A DNA stretch of 19,421 nucleotides from Planctomycetaceae bacterium. GTDB lineage: Bacteria > Planctomycetota > Planctomycetia > Pirellulales > UBA1268. The stretch lies in assembly GCA_002862165.1 (NCBI GenBank), contig PKCL01000245.1:1-19421 (forward strand), in the 5' to 3' direction. The translations under genes were made by a program, and so were the position numbers. Under the pieces are notes generated by a model. It was not told where the DNA came from and ran no database searches. It saw only the letters and a list, made by a program, of their open reading frames with translations. This document shows, piece by piece, positions 7,140-14,630 of this stretch. Position 1 is the first letter of the stretch. Each line of letters begins with the position of its first letter.

Positions 7140-8309
7140 ATGGCTAAGACAAAGCAAGCGAAAGAGAAGGCCGGAGCACCGCAAACAAATAGTCGCTCCA
7201 CAAAGAAAAAGAACTCCACAAAGGCAACTGATTCATTTATCGATGGCAATCCAATACTGAAGACGGCTCTTGCACAAATTGAGAAAGAGTTTGGACAAGG
7301 CTCTATCATGCCACTTGGGACTGATTCAACAACTGTTGTTCCTGGAATTCCAAGTGGAAGCCTCTCTGTCGACATAGCACTCGGTGGAAATGGCTTTCCG
7401 CGTGGTCGCATCATTGAAGTCTTTGGTCCTGAGTCGAGCGGCAAGACTACGCTCGCTCTTCATGCTGTGGCCGCTGCTCAGAAAAACGGTGGTGTTGCAG
7501 CTTTTATTGACGCCGAACATGCACTCGATCCAAGCTGGGCAAAAAAACTGGGGATCACACTTGAAACCCTCCTCGTCAGTCAGCCAGCAAGTGGTGAGGA
7601 AGCGATGAATATTACAGAACTGCTTATCAAATCAAATGCCGTCGACGTCATCGTCATTGATTCTGTTGCTGCTCTTGTGCCCCAAAAAGAACTCGATGGT
7701 GAAATTGGTGATTCATTTGTTGGGCTTCAAGCACGTCTCATGAGTCAAGCGATGAGAAAACTTACGGGTGCGATCGCAAAAAGCAAAACATGTGTGATCT
7801 TCATCAATCAGATACGTGAGAAGATTGGTGTGATGTTCGGCAGCCCTGAAACGACTCCAGGTGGCCGGGCATTAAAATTCTATTCTTCATGCCGAGTAGA
7901 TGTTCGACGAATCGGAGCACTCAAAGATGGAGAAGAGGTTGTGGGGCAACGTGTTCGCGCGAAAATTGTCAAGAATAAGGTTGCTCCACCTTTCCGCATC
8001 GCCGAGTTCGACATGATGCATTCTGACGGCATAAGTGCAGAAGGAGATCTCATTGATCTCGGCCTGGCCGCAAAACTGATTGAAAAATCAGGAACCTGGA
8101 TTCGCTATAATGATTCACATCTAGGGCAGGGGAGGGAGAAAGCAAGGCTCTACCTCAAGGAAAATCCAGATATTGCTGAAGAAATACGAGAAAAAATTGT
8201 CTTAAGCCGAGAACCACTCGTAGAAGTTGAACCCGAAGCAAAGGTTGAACCCGAAGCAAAGGCTGAACCCGAAGCAAAGGCTAAAACTGAGTCGAAGGTA
8301 GATTCGTAA
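7140..8309 (+). CDS. recA: RecA recombinase
   Basis: DNA strand-exchange ATPase and SOS coprotease. From the ATG at 7140 it has 389 residues, longer than the usual 345-355. The core is intact: Walker A GPESSGKT at residues 96-103, the IDAEHALDP segment, the Walker B-type VDVIVIDSVAALVP, and the L2 region INQIREKIGVMFGSPETTPGG. The extra length lies at both ends. The N-terminal tail of about 37 residues is Lys/Ser/Thr-rich (KKKNSTK). The C-terminal tail holds three EPEAK units encoded by an 18-base tandem repeat. Acidic C-terminal tails damp RecA activity in E. coli; here the tail alternates Glu and Lys, so the effect is unknown. recA is followed by a strong terminator and then alaS. This recA-alaS neighbourhood is known in many bacteria, often with recX between, but recX is absent here. 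Confidence 0.97.
   Translation: MAKTKQAKEKAGAPQTNSRSTKKKNSTKATDSFIDGNPILKTALAQIEKEFGQGSIMPLGTDSTTVVPGIPSGSLSVDIALGGNGFPRGRIIEVFGPESSGKTTLALHAVAAAQKNGGVAAFIDAEHALDPSWAKKLGITLETLLVSQPASGEEAMNITELLIKSNAVDVIVIDSVAALVPQKELDGEIGDSFVGLQARLMSQAMRKLTGAIAKSKTCVIFINQIREKIGVMFGSPETTPGGRALKFYSSCRVDVRRIGALKDGEEVVGQRVRAKIVKNKVAPPFRIAEFDMMHSDGISAEGDLIDLGLAAKLIEKSGTWIRYNDSHLGQGREKARLYLKENPDIAEEIREKIVLSREPLVEVEPEAKVEPEAKAEPEAKAKTESKVDS
8226..8297 (+). repeat. 18-bp tandem repeat in the recA 3' end
   Basis: Three near-identical 18-base units (8226-8243, 8244-8261, 8262-8279) of the type G[T/C]TGAACCCGAAGCAAAG encode VEPEAK, VEPEAK and AEPEAK. A fourth, decayed unit (8280-8297) encodes AKTESK. The reading frame is kept, so copy number can vary without disrupting the gene. 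Confidence 0.95.
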
Positions 8310-8366
8310 AGCCTCTTTATCGCCAATCACTCAAATGCTTTCTGAGAAAAGCTCGTGATCTATTTG

Positions 8367-8402
8367 CCCCCTCAAGAGACTCTGGCTCTTGAGGGGGTTT
8401 TT
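8367..8402 (+). terminator. Intrinsic terminator after recA
   Basis: A perfect 12-bp stem (8367-8378 with 8386-8397, CCCCCTCAAGAG / CTCTTGAGGGGG) with a 7-base loop is followed by five T residues (8398-8402). It lies 57 bases after the recA stop and 149 bases before alaS, so alaS needs its own promoter in 8403-8551. A TATAGT-like element is visible at about 8498-8503, without a convincing -35. Confidence 0.96.
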
Positions 8403-8551
8403 CAGTGCGAAAAGCAGAGTAGATTCACACCGTCAGCGAAGGCTATCGCTAGCAGGCGAGTAGAAATAACTGGCCTGTATCACACACCAAGAGCATGTAT
8501 AGTGCGTCATATCTCCCATAAGCCCGTTATATTCCGGAGCAAAGGAAACCG

Positions 8552-11182
8552 ATGAAGGCAGACGATCTCAGAGAAGCGTACCTCACCTTTTTTGAAACAA
8601 AAGGTTGTACTCGCAGGCCAAGCGATGTGCTTGTTCCGCGGTGGGATCCTTCCGTGTTATTCACACCAGCTGGCATGAATCAGTTCAAGGATCATTTCCT
8701 TGGGAAATGTAAGCTCGACTACACTCGGGCAACATCGTGCCAAAAGTGCTTGCGGACAGGAGACATTGAAAATGTGGGCCGAACGCCACGGCATCATACT
8801 TTTTTTGAAATGTTGGGAAATTTCAGCTTCGGTGATTATTTCAAGCGAGAGGCGATTCTTTGGGCCTGGGAATTTCTCACAAGCCGCGATTGGCTGAATA
8901 TTGATCCAGAAAAACTCTCCATAACAGTCTATGAAGATGACAACGAAGCCTATTGCATCTGGTCTGATGAAGTTGGGGTACCATCAAATCGTATTACCAA
9001 AATGGGCGAAGACGACAACTTTTGGCCTGCAAGTGCTCCCTCACAAGGTCCTGATGGCGTCTGCGGCCCTTGCAGCGAAGTTTTCTACCAGATGCCAAAC
9101 GGCAGTGAGGTCGAGATATGGAATCTTGTTTTCACCCAACACAACCGAATTGGTGATCCACCGGATAACCTCAGACCACTTCCGAGTCGGAATATCGATA
9201 CAGGCATGGGGCTGGAACGCACATGTGCAATGCTTCAAGGGGTCGACAGCAATTTCCATATCGACATCCTTTTACCGCTCGTAGAAACTGTTGCTGATAC
9301 CTGCAAGCAAAACTATATCGCCGGTGACGACAATGGCCGCCGAATACGCCGGATTACTGACCATATTCGAGCATGTACGTTTGCGATTCACGAAAATGTC
9401 CTGCCGGGCAATAATGAAGAAAAGTATGTTGTAAAACGTCTCCTACGACGAGCGGTGCTTGATGGCTGGCAGATGGGTATGCGAGACCCATTCCTTCACA
9501 CGCTTCCTCCAGCCGTTGCATCTCAAATGAAGCACTCCTACCCTGAGTTAGCCGAAACCGTTGAGCACGTGACGAACGTGATTAAGCGAGAAGAAGAGTC
9601 TTTCCTCGCAACTATCGGTGGAGGTCTCACAAGAATCAACAAACTCTTCGAAGGCATCCATTCATCCGGCGGTGGCCTTGTCGGCGGAGAGGACGCCGCC
9701 GAACTCTACACTACGTATGGCTTCCCTCCAGAACTTCTTGAAACACTCGCAGCTGAGCGAAATTGTGCATTCGACTGGAACGGTTTTCGAGAGGCCATGG
9801 AAGCACACGGAAAGAAATCAGGCGCTGGAACACGCGTTGAAGTTTTTACCTCCGGACCACTTGATGCGCTTAAAAAAGCAATGCATGGTTCAGAATTCTT
9901 GGGCTACGAATCCCTGCAAACAACAAGTAAAATTGTTGGAATCATCGCACAGGACCGGCTTTGCGAATCACTCGCAGAAAATAATGTCGTAAACGAAGAT
10001 TCCGAAGCACAGCAACTTGTGACAATTATTCTAGACAAAACTAGTTTCTACGGTGAATCTGGAGGGCAGGTGGGAGATATTGGATGGCTCACGGGACCAC
10101 AAGGCACATTTGAGGTTCTAAAAACCAAGAAAGAAGGCGGTTTTTTTCTACATTGTGGCGTTCTACGCACAGGTGCGATCGAACTCGGACAAGAGATCTC
10201 GGCAATCGTAGATGAACGTCGACGGAAAGCCATTCGGCGTGCACATTCAGCAACACACCTTGTTCATGCTGCCTTGCAACACTTTCTTGGCACACACGCT
10301 GTGCAGCAAGGCTCCAAAGTTGATGCTGATTTACTCCGTTTCGACTTTAGTCATGCTTCCGCCGTCGATCACCAAACCCTTCAGCAAATTGAAGCAATGG
10401 TCAATGAAAATGTGCTCGCGGCAGCACCAGTAGCGGCAAGTCTCTTACCGCTAGAAGAGGCCAGACACGCTGGAGCAATGATGCTGTTTGGTGAAAAGTA
10501 TCCTGACATCGTCCGCATGGTCTCTATCGATGGAATCAGCAGAGAATTATGTGGGGGAACTCATGTAAATAACACTGGTGAAATTGGTCTCGTCAAAATC
10601 ATAAACGAAGAAAGCGTTTCAGCAGGCACACGTCGAGTCATTGCGGTCACTGGCCAGCGAGCTCTTGAGCGATTTCGACAGACTGAAGCAACCCTGACTG
10701 ATTCAGCAAATTCCCTTAAGGTTCCAGTGCCTGACCTACCAAAAAAACTCCAAGTTCTGATGAAAGAATTGAAAACACTCAAACGCCAGGCTACAACTCA
10801 GCAATCCGAGTTTTCTATCGACGAACTGTTAAAATCAGCTGAGGAAGTCGATGGGGTGCGAATTGTGGTAGCAGATGCGAAAGGATGTGATGCAGCAGCA
10901 ATGCGTCATTGCATCGACCAACTCCGTCGAAAAGCGAGCCCTGTGGCTGTGCTTCTCGGGAGCACAGAGGCTGGCAAAGTTACTCTTGTTGCTGGCATTA
11001 GCCGTGAAGTTGAATCCAGGGGCATTTCCGCAGGCACGTGGATACGCGAACCGGCTTCGCTCGTTGGAGGGCGAGGTGGCGGACGTCCAGACCTTGCACA
11101 AGCAGGCGGTAAGCTTTCAGCAAAACTGCCAGAAGCTCTCGCCCATGCTAAACAGGACATGCGAGGCATTCTGGAAAACTAG
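8552..11182 (+). CDS. alaS: Alanyl-tRNA synthetase
   Basis: Charges tRNA-Ala and hydrolyses mischarged Ser/Gly-tRNA-Ala; cytoplasmic, class II. The 876 residues match the family's full length. The catalytic domain opens with FFETKGCTRRPSD and LFTPAGMNQFKDHFLG, with RHHTFFEMLGNFSFGDYFK as motif 2. The class II motif 3 region includes NIDTGMGLERT. The editing domain carries the expected zinc-site residues: His565 and His569 (HSATH) and Cys667 and His671 (CGGTH). The C-terminal oligomerisation/DHHA1 region ends with GGRGGGRPDLAQAGG. The ATG at 8552 is preceded by AAGGA. It converges with tpx, leaving only 11 bases between the stops. Confidence 0.98.
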   Translation: MKADDLREAYLTFFETKGCTRRPSDVLVPRWDPSVLFTPAGMNQFKDHFLGKCKLDYTRATSCQKCLRTGDIENVGRTPRHHTFFEMLGNFSFGDYFKREAILWAWEFLTSRDWLNIDPEKLSITVYEDDNEAYCIWSDEVGVPSNRITKMGEDDNFWPASAPSQGPDGVCGPCSEVFYQMPNGSEVEIWNLVFTQHNRIGDPPDNLRPLPSRNIDTGMGLERTCAMLQGVDSNFHIDILLPLVETVADTCKQNYIAGDDNGRRIRRITDHIRACTFAIHENVLPGNNEEKYVVKRLLRRAVLDGWQMGMRDPFLHTLPPAVASQMKHSYPELAETVEHVTNVIKREEESFLATIGGGLTRINKLFEGIHSSGGGLVGGEDAAELYTTYGFPPELLETLAAERNCAFDWNGFREAMEAHGKKSGAGTRVEVFTSGPLDALKKAMHGSEFLGYESLQTTSKIVGIIAQDRLCESLAENNVVNEDSEAQQLVTIILDKTSFYGESGGQVGDIGWLTGPQGTFEVLKTKKEGGFFLHCGVLRTGAIELGQEISAIVDERRRKAIRRAHSATHLVHAALQHFLGTHAVQQGSKVDADLLRFDFSHASAVDHQTLQQIEAMVNENVLAAAPVAASLLPLEEARHAGAMMLFGEKYPDIVRMVSIDGISRELCGGTHVNNTGEIGLVKIINEESVSAGTRRVIAVTGQRALERFRQTEATLTDSANSLKVPVPDLPKKLQVLMKELKTLKRQATTQQSEFSIDELLKSAEEVDGVRIVVADAKGCDAAAMRHCIDQLRRKASPVAVLLGSTEAGKVTLVAGISREVESRGISAGTWIREPASLVGGRGGGRPDLAQAGGKLSAKLPEALAHAKQDMRGILEN

Positions 11183-11210
11183 GCTAGTAATTACTAGGCT
11201 AGCAATTTTT
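11179..11210. terminator. Palindrome with both convergent stop codons; candidate bidirectional terminator
   Basis: Positions 11179-11202 form an inverted repeat in which 11 of 12 pairs match; the central 14 bases CTAGTAATTACTAG (11184-11197) are a perfect palindrome. The alaS stop TAG (11180-11182) and the tpx stop (11194-11196) both lie inside it. On the plus strand TTTTT (11206-11210) follows. It also reads as the direct repeat ACTAGGCTAG at 11178-11187 and 11193-11202. The stem is AT-rich and has almost no loop, so termination strength is uncertain. Confidence 0.45.
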
Positions 11211-11724
11211 GCACTGCCGCTGCTGCTGCCTCGTAGTCAGGCTCATCTGCAACCTCCGGGACGATTTCGACGTACTGAATGACGCCCTCGCTATCGAGGA
11301 CAAATACTGCTCTCGCAAGAATTTTTAGTTCATCGATGAGCACGCCCCAATTCTGCCCAAAACTGCGATCCATATAATCGCTGCCGTTTTTCATCGACTC
11401 TATCGATTCGGCACCACAAAAACGATTCATGGCAAATGGCAAATCAAGGCTCACGGTAAGTGCACCTATTTTGTCACCCAAAGACGCAACTCGTGAATTA
11501 AACGTTTTTGTTTGAATTTGACACACTGGGGTGTCAAGGGACGGTACAACGCTCACAATTAATGGCTTCCCATGAAAATCGTCTCGCTTTATATGCTGCA
11601 TTCCATCCGAACCATAGCAGACAAGATCAAAATCCGGGGCCTTCGCTCCAAGCACCAATTCTTCACCAACAAGTGTTAGCGGATTGCCTTTAAAAGTAAC
11701 TGCATTCGAGCGATGGTTCGTCAT
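11194..11724 (-). CDS. tpx: Thiol peroxidase (Tpx), 2-Cys peroxiredoxin
   Basis: Reduces hydrogen peroxide and alkyl hydroperoxides using thioredoxin. The 176 residues are close to the usual 165-170. The peroxidatic cysteine is Cys68 in PSLDTPVCQIQT, and the resolving cysteine is Cys103 in LPFAMNRFCGAE; the 35-residue spacing is close to that of E. coli Tpx (61 and 95). The N-terminal TFKGNPLTLVG motif is also typical of Tpx, which separates it from BCP/AhpC types. There is one further Cys (36). There is no signal peptide, so it is cytoplasmic here, unlike early reports of periplasmic E. coli Tpx. AAGGAG 6 bases before the ATG supports the start. It is monocistronic and divergent from the small membrane gene at 11901. 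Confidence 0.96.
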   Translation of the reverse strand: MTNHRSNAVTFKGNPLTLVGEELVLGAKAPDFDLVCYGSDGMQHIKRDDFHGKPLIVSVVPSLDTPVCQIQTKTFNSRVASLGDKIGALTVSLDLPFAMNRFCGAESIESMKNGSDYMDRSFGQNWGVLIDELKILARAVFVLDSEGVIQYVEIVPEVADEPDYEAAAAAVQKLLA

Positions 11725-11900
11725 AGGAGACTCCTTGATCTAAAATAAACGTACTGTTCTGATGTGTTCTGCAGTATTGCCGGACAGCGACACGACACAA
11801 GCCCCTACCGTAAAAAACGGATGTTTTAATATCACCGAAGTATTCTCAGACGAGTACATTCGATTCACCCGTTCCTACAAATTCAAAAAAGTGCATCAAA

Positions 11901-12071
11901 ATGCGACTCATTGGACAAATCAGCCAACGCCTTGGACTCATTTTTCCGGCATTTGCAATAATCCTTGAACTGAACGATGTCATCTCGCTTGGGCAGATGC
12001 TCATGGTGCTAGTCGTCTCCGTGTGTCTTTTTGGTATCGGACGTATCCTCGACGGCTACGGGCAACCTTGA
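11901..12071 (+). CDS. Small membrane protein, 56 residues, unknown function
   Basis: ATG at 11901 to TGA at 12069-12071. The sequence starts MRLIGQISQRLGLIFPAF and reads as two hydrophobic segments, about residues 11-24 and 29-46, split by a polar turn (LELNDVISLGQ), ending in GIGRILDGYGQP. This looks like a helical hairpin or a two-pass membrane protein. I associate this pattern (RLIGQISQRLGL..., then SLGQML..., then IGRILEGY) with short conserved planctomycete proteins, so I think the gene is real despite its size and weak ribosome-binding site. It lies 57 bases before manA on the same strand and may be co-transcribed. A longer frame (11762-11968) overlaps it in another phase and looks non-coding. 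Confidence 0.7.
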   Translation: MRLIGQISQRLGLIFPAFAIILELNDVISLGQMLMVLVVSVCLFGIGRILDGYGQP

Positions 12072-12128
12072 GCACTGTTTTCATGCCAGCACAATCGCAA
12101 TTTTTTATTTTTTCTACTGAGATTTATC

Positions 12129-13112
12129 ATGATCACACCACTGATTTTTAGCCCTATCTACCGACAATATCTCTGGGGTGGACGCCGTTTCCAGAGTTTG
12201 CTTGGTCGTGAATTAGAGCATCCTGGGCCCTACGCGGAATCATGGGAAATTGTTGATCGTGGAGACGATCAGAGTATTGTCCGCTATGGCCCTCTCGCAG
12301 GACGAACTCTTGGCGGCCTCATGCAAGACGACCCTTTTTCGATAACAGGCATATCTGCACCAAGCACCTTTCCACTTTTGTTTAAATTTTTAGACGCTCA
12401 CAAAGTGCTCTCCGTGCAGGTTCACCCAGACGATGAACAGGCTTCAAAAAGAACTCCTCCCGATAGAGGTAAGACTGAAGCCTGGTATGTCGTCGAAGCC
12501 GAACCAAGAAGCAAAATCTATGCTGGATTACGTGATGGAATTGACAAAATTGCACTGCAGCACGCAATCACATCGGGAAAATGTGAAGATGTCCTTCATG
12601 TCATCGAGCCGAAAGCAGGCGACTGTATATTCATTCCTGCAGGCACCGTCCACGCAATAGGATCCGGTCTGGTCATTGCTGAGATTCAACAATCTAGCGA
12701 TGTCACATTTCGTCTTTTCGACTGGAACCGAATTGATAAACACAATAAACCAAGGGCGCTTCACCTCAACGAGGGACTTGCGGCAACACGATTTACGGGG
12801 CCAGTCACTCTTGCCAAAAAAGAATTAACAACAGACCCAGTTGTTCACCGTCTTGTTAAAAGCTCCTATTTCTACTTCGACGACGTGCGTCCGTCCTCAA
12901 CATGGTCCACGGATGGCAATTGCTGTGAAATTATTGCAGTATTATCTGGTGAGGTACAATTTCCTTCTGAATGGAATCTCCCAACACTGACAAGAGGCGA
13001 CTGTGCTCTTTTCCCAGCGAGCCTTCAATCACAAAGTCTGTCATGCCTCTCGATCGGCCAAGAGAATCCACATCTTCTCCGAATTACCGTCCCACGACCA
13101 AACGAAACCTAA
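12129..13112 (+). CDS. manA: Mannose-6-phosphate isomerase, class I
   Basis: Interconverts mannose-6-phosphate and fructose-6-phosphate, feeding mannose use or GDP-mannose synthesis; cytoplasmic Zn enzyme. The 327 residues fit the short bacterial class I type. The opening IFSPIYRQYLWGGRRF and AESWEIVDRGDDQS are typical. The expected zinc ligands are Gln97 and His99 (VQVHPDD), Glu117 (GKTEAW) and His175 (PAGTVHAIG). A GLVIAEIQQSSDVTFRLFDW segment completes the cupin core. The Shine-Dalgarno sequence is weak (GAG 7 bases upstream), and a T-rich run (12103-12116) lies before it. The C-terminal domain is complete. The neighbouring genes do not suggest a sugar-degradation operon. Confidence 0.96.
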   Translation: MITPLIFSPIYRQYLWGGRRFQSLLGRELEHPGPYAESWEIVDRGDDQSIVRYGPLAGRTLGGLMQDDPFSITGISAPSTFPLLFKFLDAHKVLSVQVHPDDEQASKRTPPDRGKTEAWYVVEAEPRSKIYAGLRDGIDKIALQHAITSGKCEDVLHVIEPKAGDCIFIPAGTVHAIGSGLVIAEIQQSSDVTFRLFDWNRIDKHNKPRALHLNEGLAATRFTGPVTLAKKELTTDPVVHRLVKSSYFYFDDVRPSSTWSTDGNCCEIIAVLSGEVQFPSEWNLPTLTRGDCALFPASLQSQSLSCLSIGQENPHLLRITVPRPNET

Positions 13113-13225
13113 AAAATAGCGAAGTCACCTAAACCCCCTTATTTTCGATCTTTGGGAAACCGAGGAGCGTCCCTAGACTTCATCATGAACTGCTTTGCGT
13201 CTGTGACTGTTCTGGAGTAAGCAAA

Positions 13226-13483
13226 ATGCATCTTGCACGAGCGATGGTGATAATTTGTGGTTTTGCGTGTACCGGCTGTGCCGCACTGGGACGACCGGAC
13301 TGGACTCAGCCAGGTCCGGCGAAACAACAGCAACGTCGAGCGGTCCGTTTTGACCCGTATTTACAAGATGATATCGCGCCATCTGTTTTGAGATTGCCCC
13401 TCATGGATGGGGCTCGCCCTCGTGATTTTGCGGATCCAGTGCCAGAAGTTACACGATCTCGTTGGTGGGCACCCGTTCGGTAG
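13226..13483 (+). CDS. Short lipoprotein with RFDPY motif, unknown function
   Basis: Predicted 85 residues. A hydrophobic N-terminus (ARAMVIICGFACTGC) holds two cysteines, at residues 15 and 18. Cys18 is the likelier lipidation site (TGC before AALG), though neither fits the lipobox perfectly. The mature part is Pro/Arg-rich with no transmembrane helix: GRPDWTQPGPAKQQQRRAVR, then RFDPYLQDDIAPS, then DGARPRDFADPVPE, ending in a Trp-Trp near the C-terminus. I recall closely similar short proteins (Pro-Gly-Pro-Ala then Gln-Gln, then RFDPYP..DIGP and GARPR.F..P) in other Planctomycetes, so I regard it as a conserved lineage protein of unknown role. GGAG (13214-13217) lies 8 bases before the ATG at 13226. 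It stops 4 bases before the RluB-like frame begins. Confidence 0.75.
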   Translation: MHLARAMVIICGFACTGCAALGRPDWTQPGPAKQQQRRAVRFDPYLQDDIAPSVLRLPLMDGARPRDFADPVPEVTRSRWWAPVR

Positions 13484-13487
13484 CTGA

Positions 13488-14570
13488 ATGCTGTATCCTT
13501 GGGGAATATTCATTCCTCTGGAAATTTCTCCTGTGCCTCAACCACCCCGACGTCCATCGAAAGCCGCAAGGCAGACCCACAGTAGCCCCTTGGCACGAAA
13601 GCCATCTCCTCGGTCAGGAGCAAATTATGCCCGACATTCGATACACCGAAATTCTGGTGGTGTCGACGACGGTCTTGAACGGCTTCAAAAAGTTCTTGCT
13701 GCTGCTGGCCTTGGTAGCCGCCGCTCATGCGAAGAACTCATTACATCAGGCCGGGTAGAAGTTGATCATGAGATTGTTACGACCCTTGGATCGAAAGTTG
13801 ATCCAGTCCGACAACAAATCCGTGTCGATGGTGAACGACTACCCAACCCTCGTCGTACTGTATATCTGCTGAACAAGCCGGTTGGTGTTGTGACAACGAA
13901 CTACGACCCATCTGGTCGTCCACGAGTGATTGACCTTGTTCCGGCAGATCAACGGTTATTTCCCGTTGGGCGGCTTGACCGAGCAAGTGAGGGTCTTATT
14001 CTTGTTACGAACGATGGTGAACTTGGAAATCTTCTCACTCATCCAAGATATGGTGTTGAAAAAAAATACCTGGTTCAAATTGCAGGCATCCCAACAGCAG
14101 AGACTGTTGAATCACTCCGGCAGGGCGTCAGCCTCGCAGAGGCGACCGTGCAAGCCAAGAGGGTCTCTGTCCGTTCTCAGCACAAGCAAAGCACCGTCCT
14201 TGAGATGGTTCTTGACGAGGGACGCAATCGAGAGATTCGAAGAATGCTGGCATCTCTGGGTCATAAAGTACAACAACTTAAGCGGATAGCAGTCGGTGAT
14301 CTGACCCTTGGAAATCTTCTTCCTGGTCAATGGCGAAAACTTAGCTGGGAAGAGATTGAGAGGTTACGGCAGGCTGCCACCGCTGCAGTAGGTGAAAATC
14401 GTGCTCAGAGACCACGAACAAATGCCCCCAAAAGAACATACGGCGGTAGGTCACGAACAAACCGCGAAAATTTTAATGCCCCAGCAGGGCCGCGGCCTGG
14501 TGGACAAGCCGGCAACCGACGCCCCAAACGCCCCGGGAAAGCCTCTTCATGGAGAAAACGGGCTCGCTAG
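13488..14570 (+). CDS. rluB: RluB/RsuA-family rRNA pseudouridine synthase
   Basis: Isomerises specific uridines of rRNA to pseudouridine. From the ATG at 13488 it has 360 residues. An S4 RNA-binding domain starts at about residue 62 (LERLQKVLAAAGLGSRR). The catalytic domain has KPVGVVTT and the signature GRLDRASEGLILVTNDGEL, with Asp164 as the catalytic aspartate, and later NREIRRML. The target (RluB 23S U2605 type or RsuA 16S type) cannot be fixed; the length of the C-terminal region favours RluB. It has extra ends: about 60 residues of Pro/Ser/Arg-rich sequence before S4, and a basic Gly/Pro/Arg tail (about 315-360). The start is uncertain: there is no clear Shine-Dalgarno sequence at 13488, and an in-frame GTG at 13533 (GGAA 9 bases upstream) would give 345 residues. 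It lies directly after the lipoprotein gene, so translation may be coupled. Confidence 0.93.
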   Translation: MLYPWGIFIPLEISPVPQPPRRPSKAARQTHSSPLARKPSPRSGANYARHSIHRNSGGVDDGLERLQKVLAAAGLGSRRSCEELITSGRVEVDHEIVTTLGSKVDPVRQQIRVDGERLPNPRRTVYLLNKPVGVVTTNYDPSGRPRVIDLVPADQRLFPVGRLDRASEGLILVTNDGELGNLLTHPRYGVEKKYLVQIAGIPTAETVESLRQGVSLAEATVQAKRVSVRSQHKQSTVLEMVLDEGRNREIRRMLASLGHKVQQLKRIAVGDLTLGNLLPGQWRKLSWEEIERLRQAATAAVGENRAQRPRTNAPKRTYGGRSRTNRENFNAPAGPRPGGQAGNRRPKRPGKASSWRKRAR

Positions 14571-14630
14571 AGCAGTGTTTAAAATAAAAAGGATGTTAGT
14601 CGAGTTTTTACATCAGGTAACAAAAGCACT

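Noticed and set aside
11762..11968. 68-codon plus-strand ORF before the 56-residue membrane gene
   Set aside because: Overlaps the better-supported 56-residue frame; its composition is not protein-like and no ribosome-binding site is seen.
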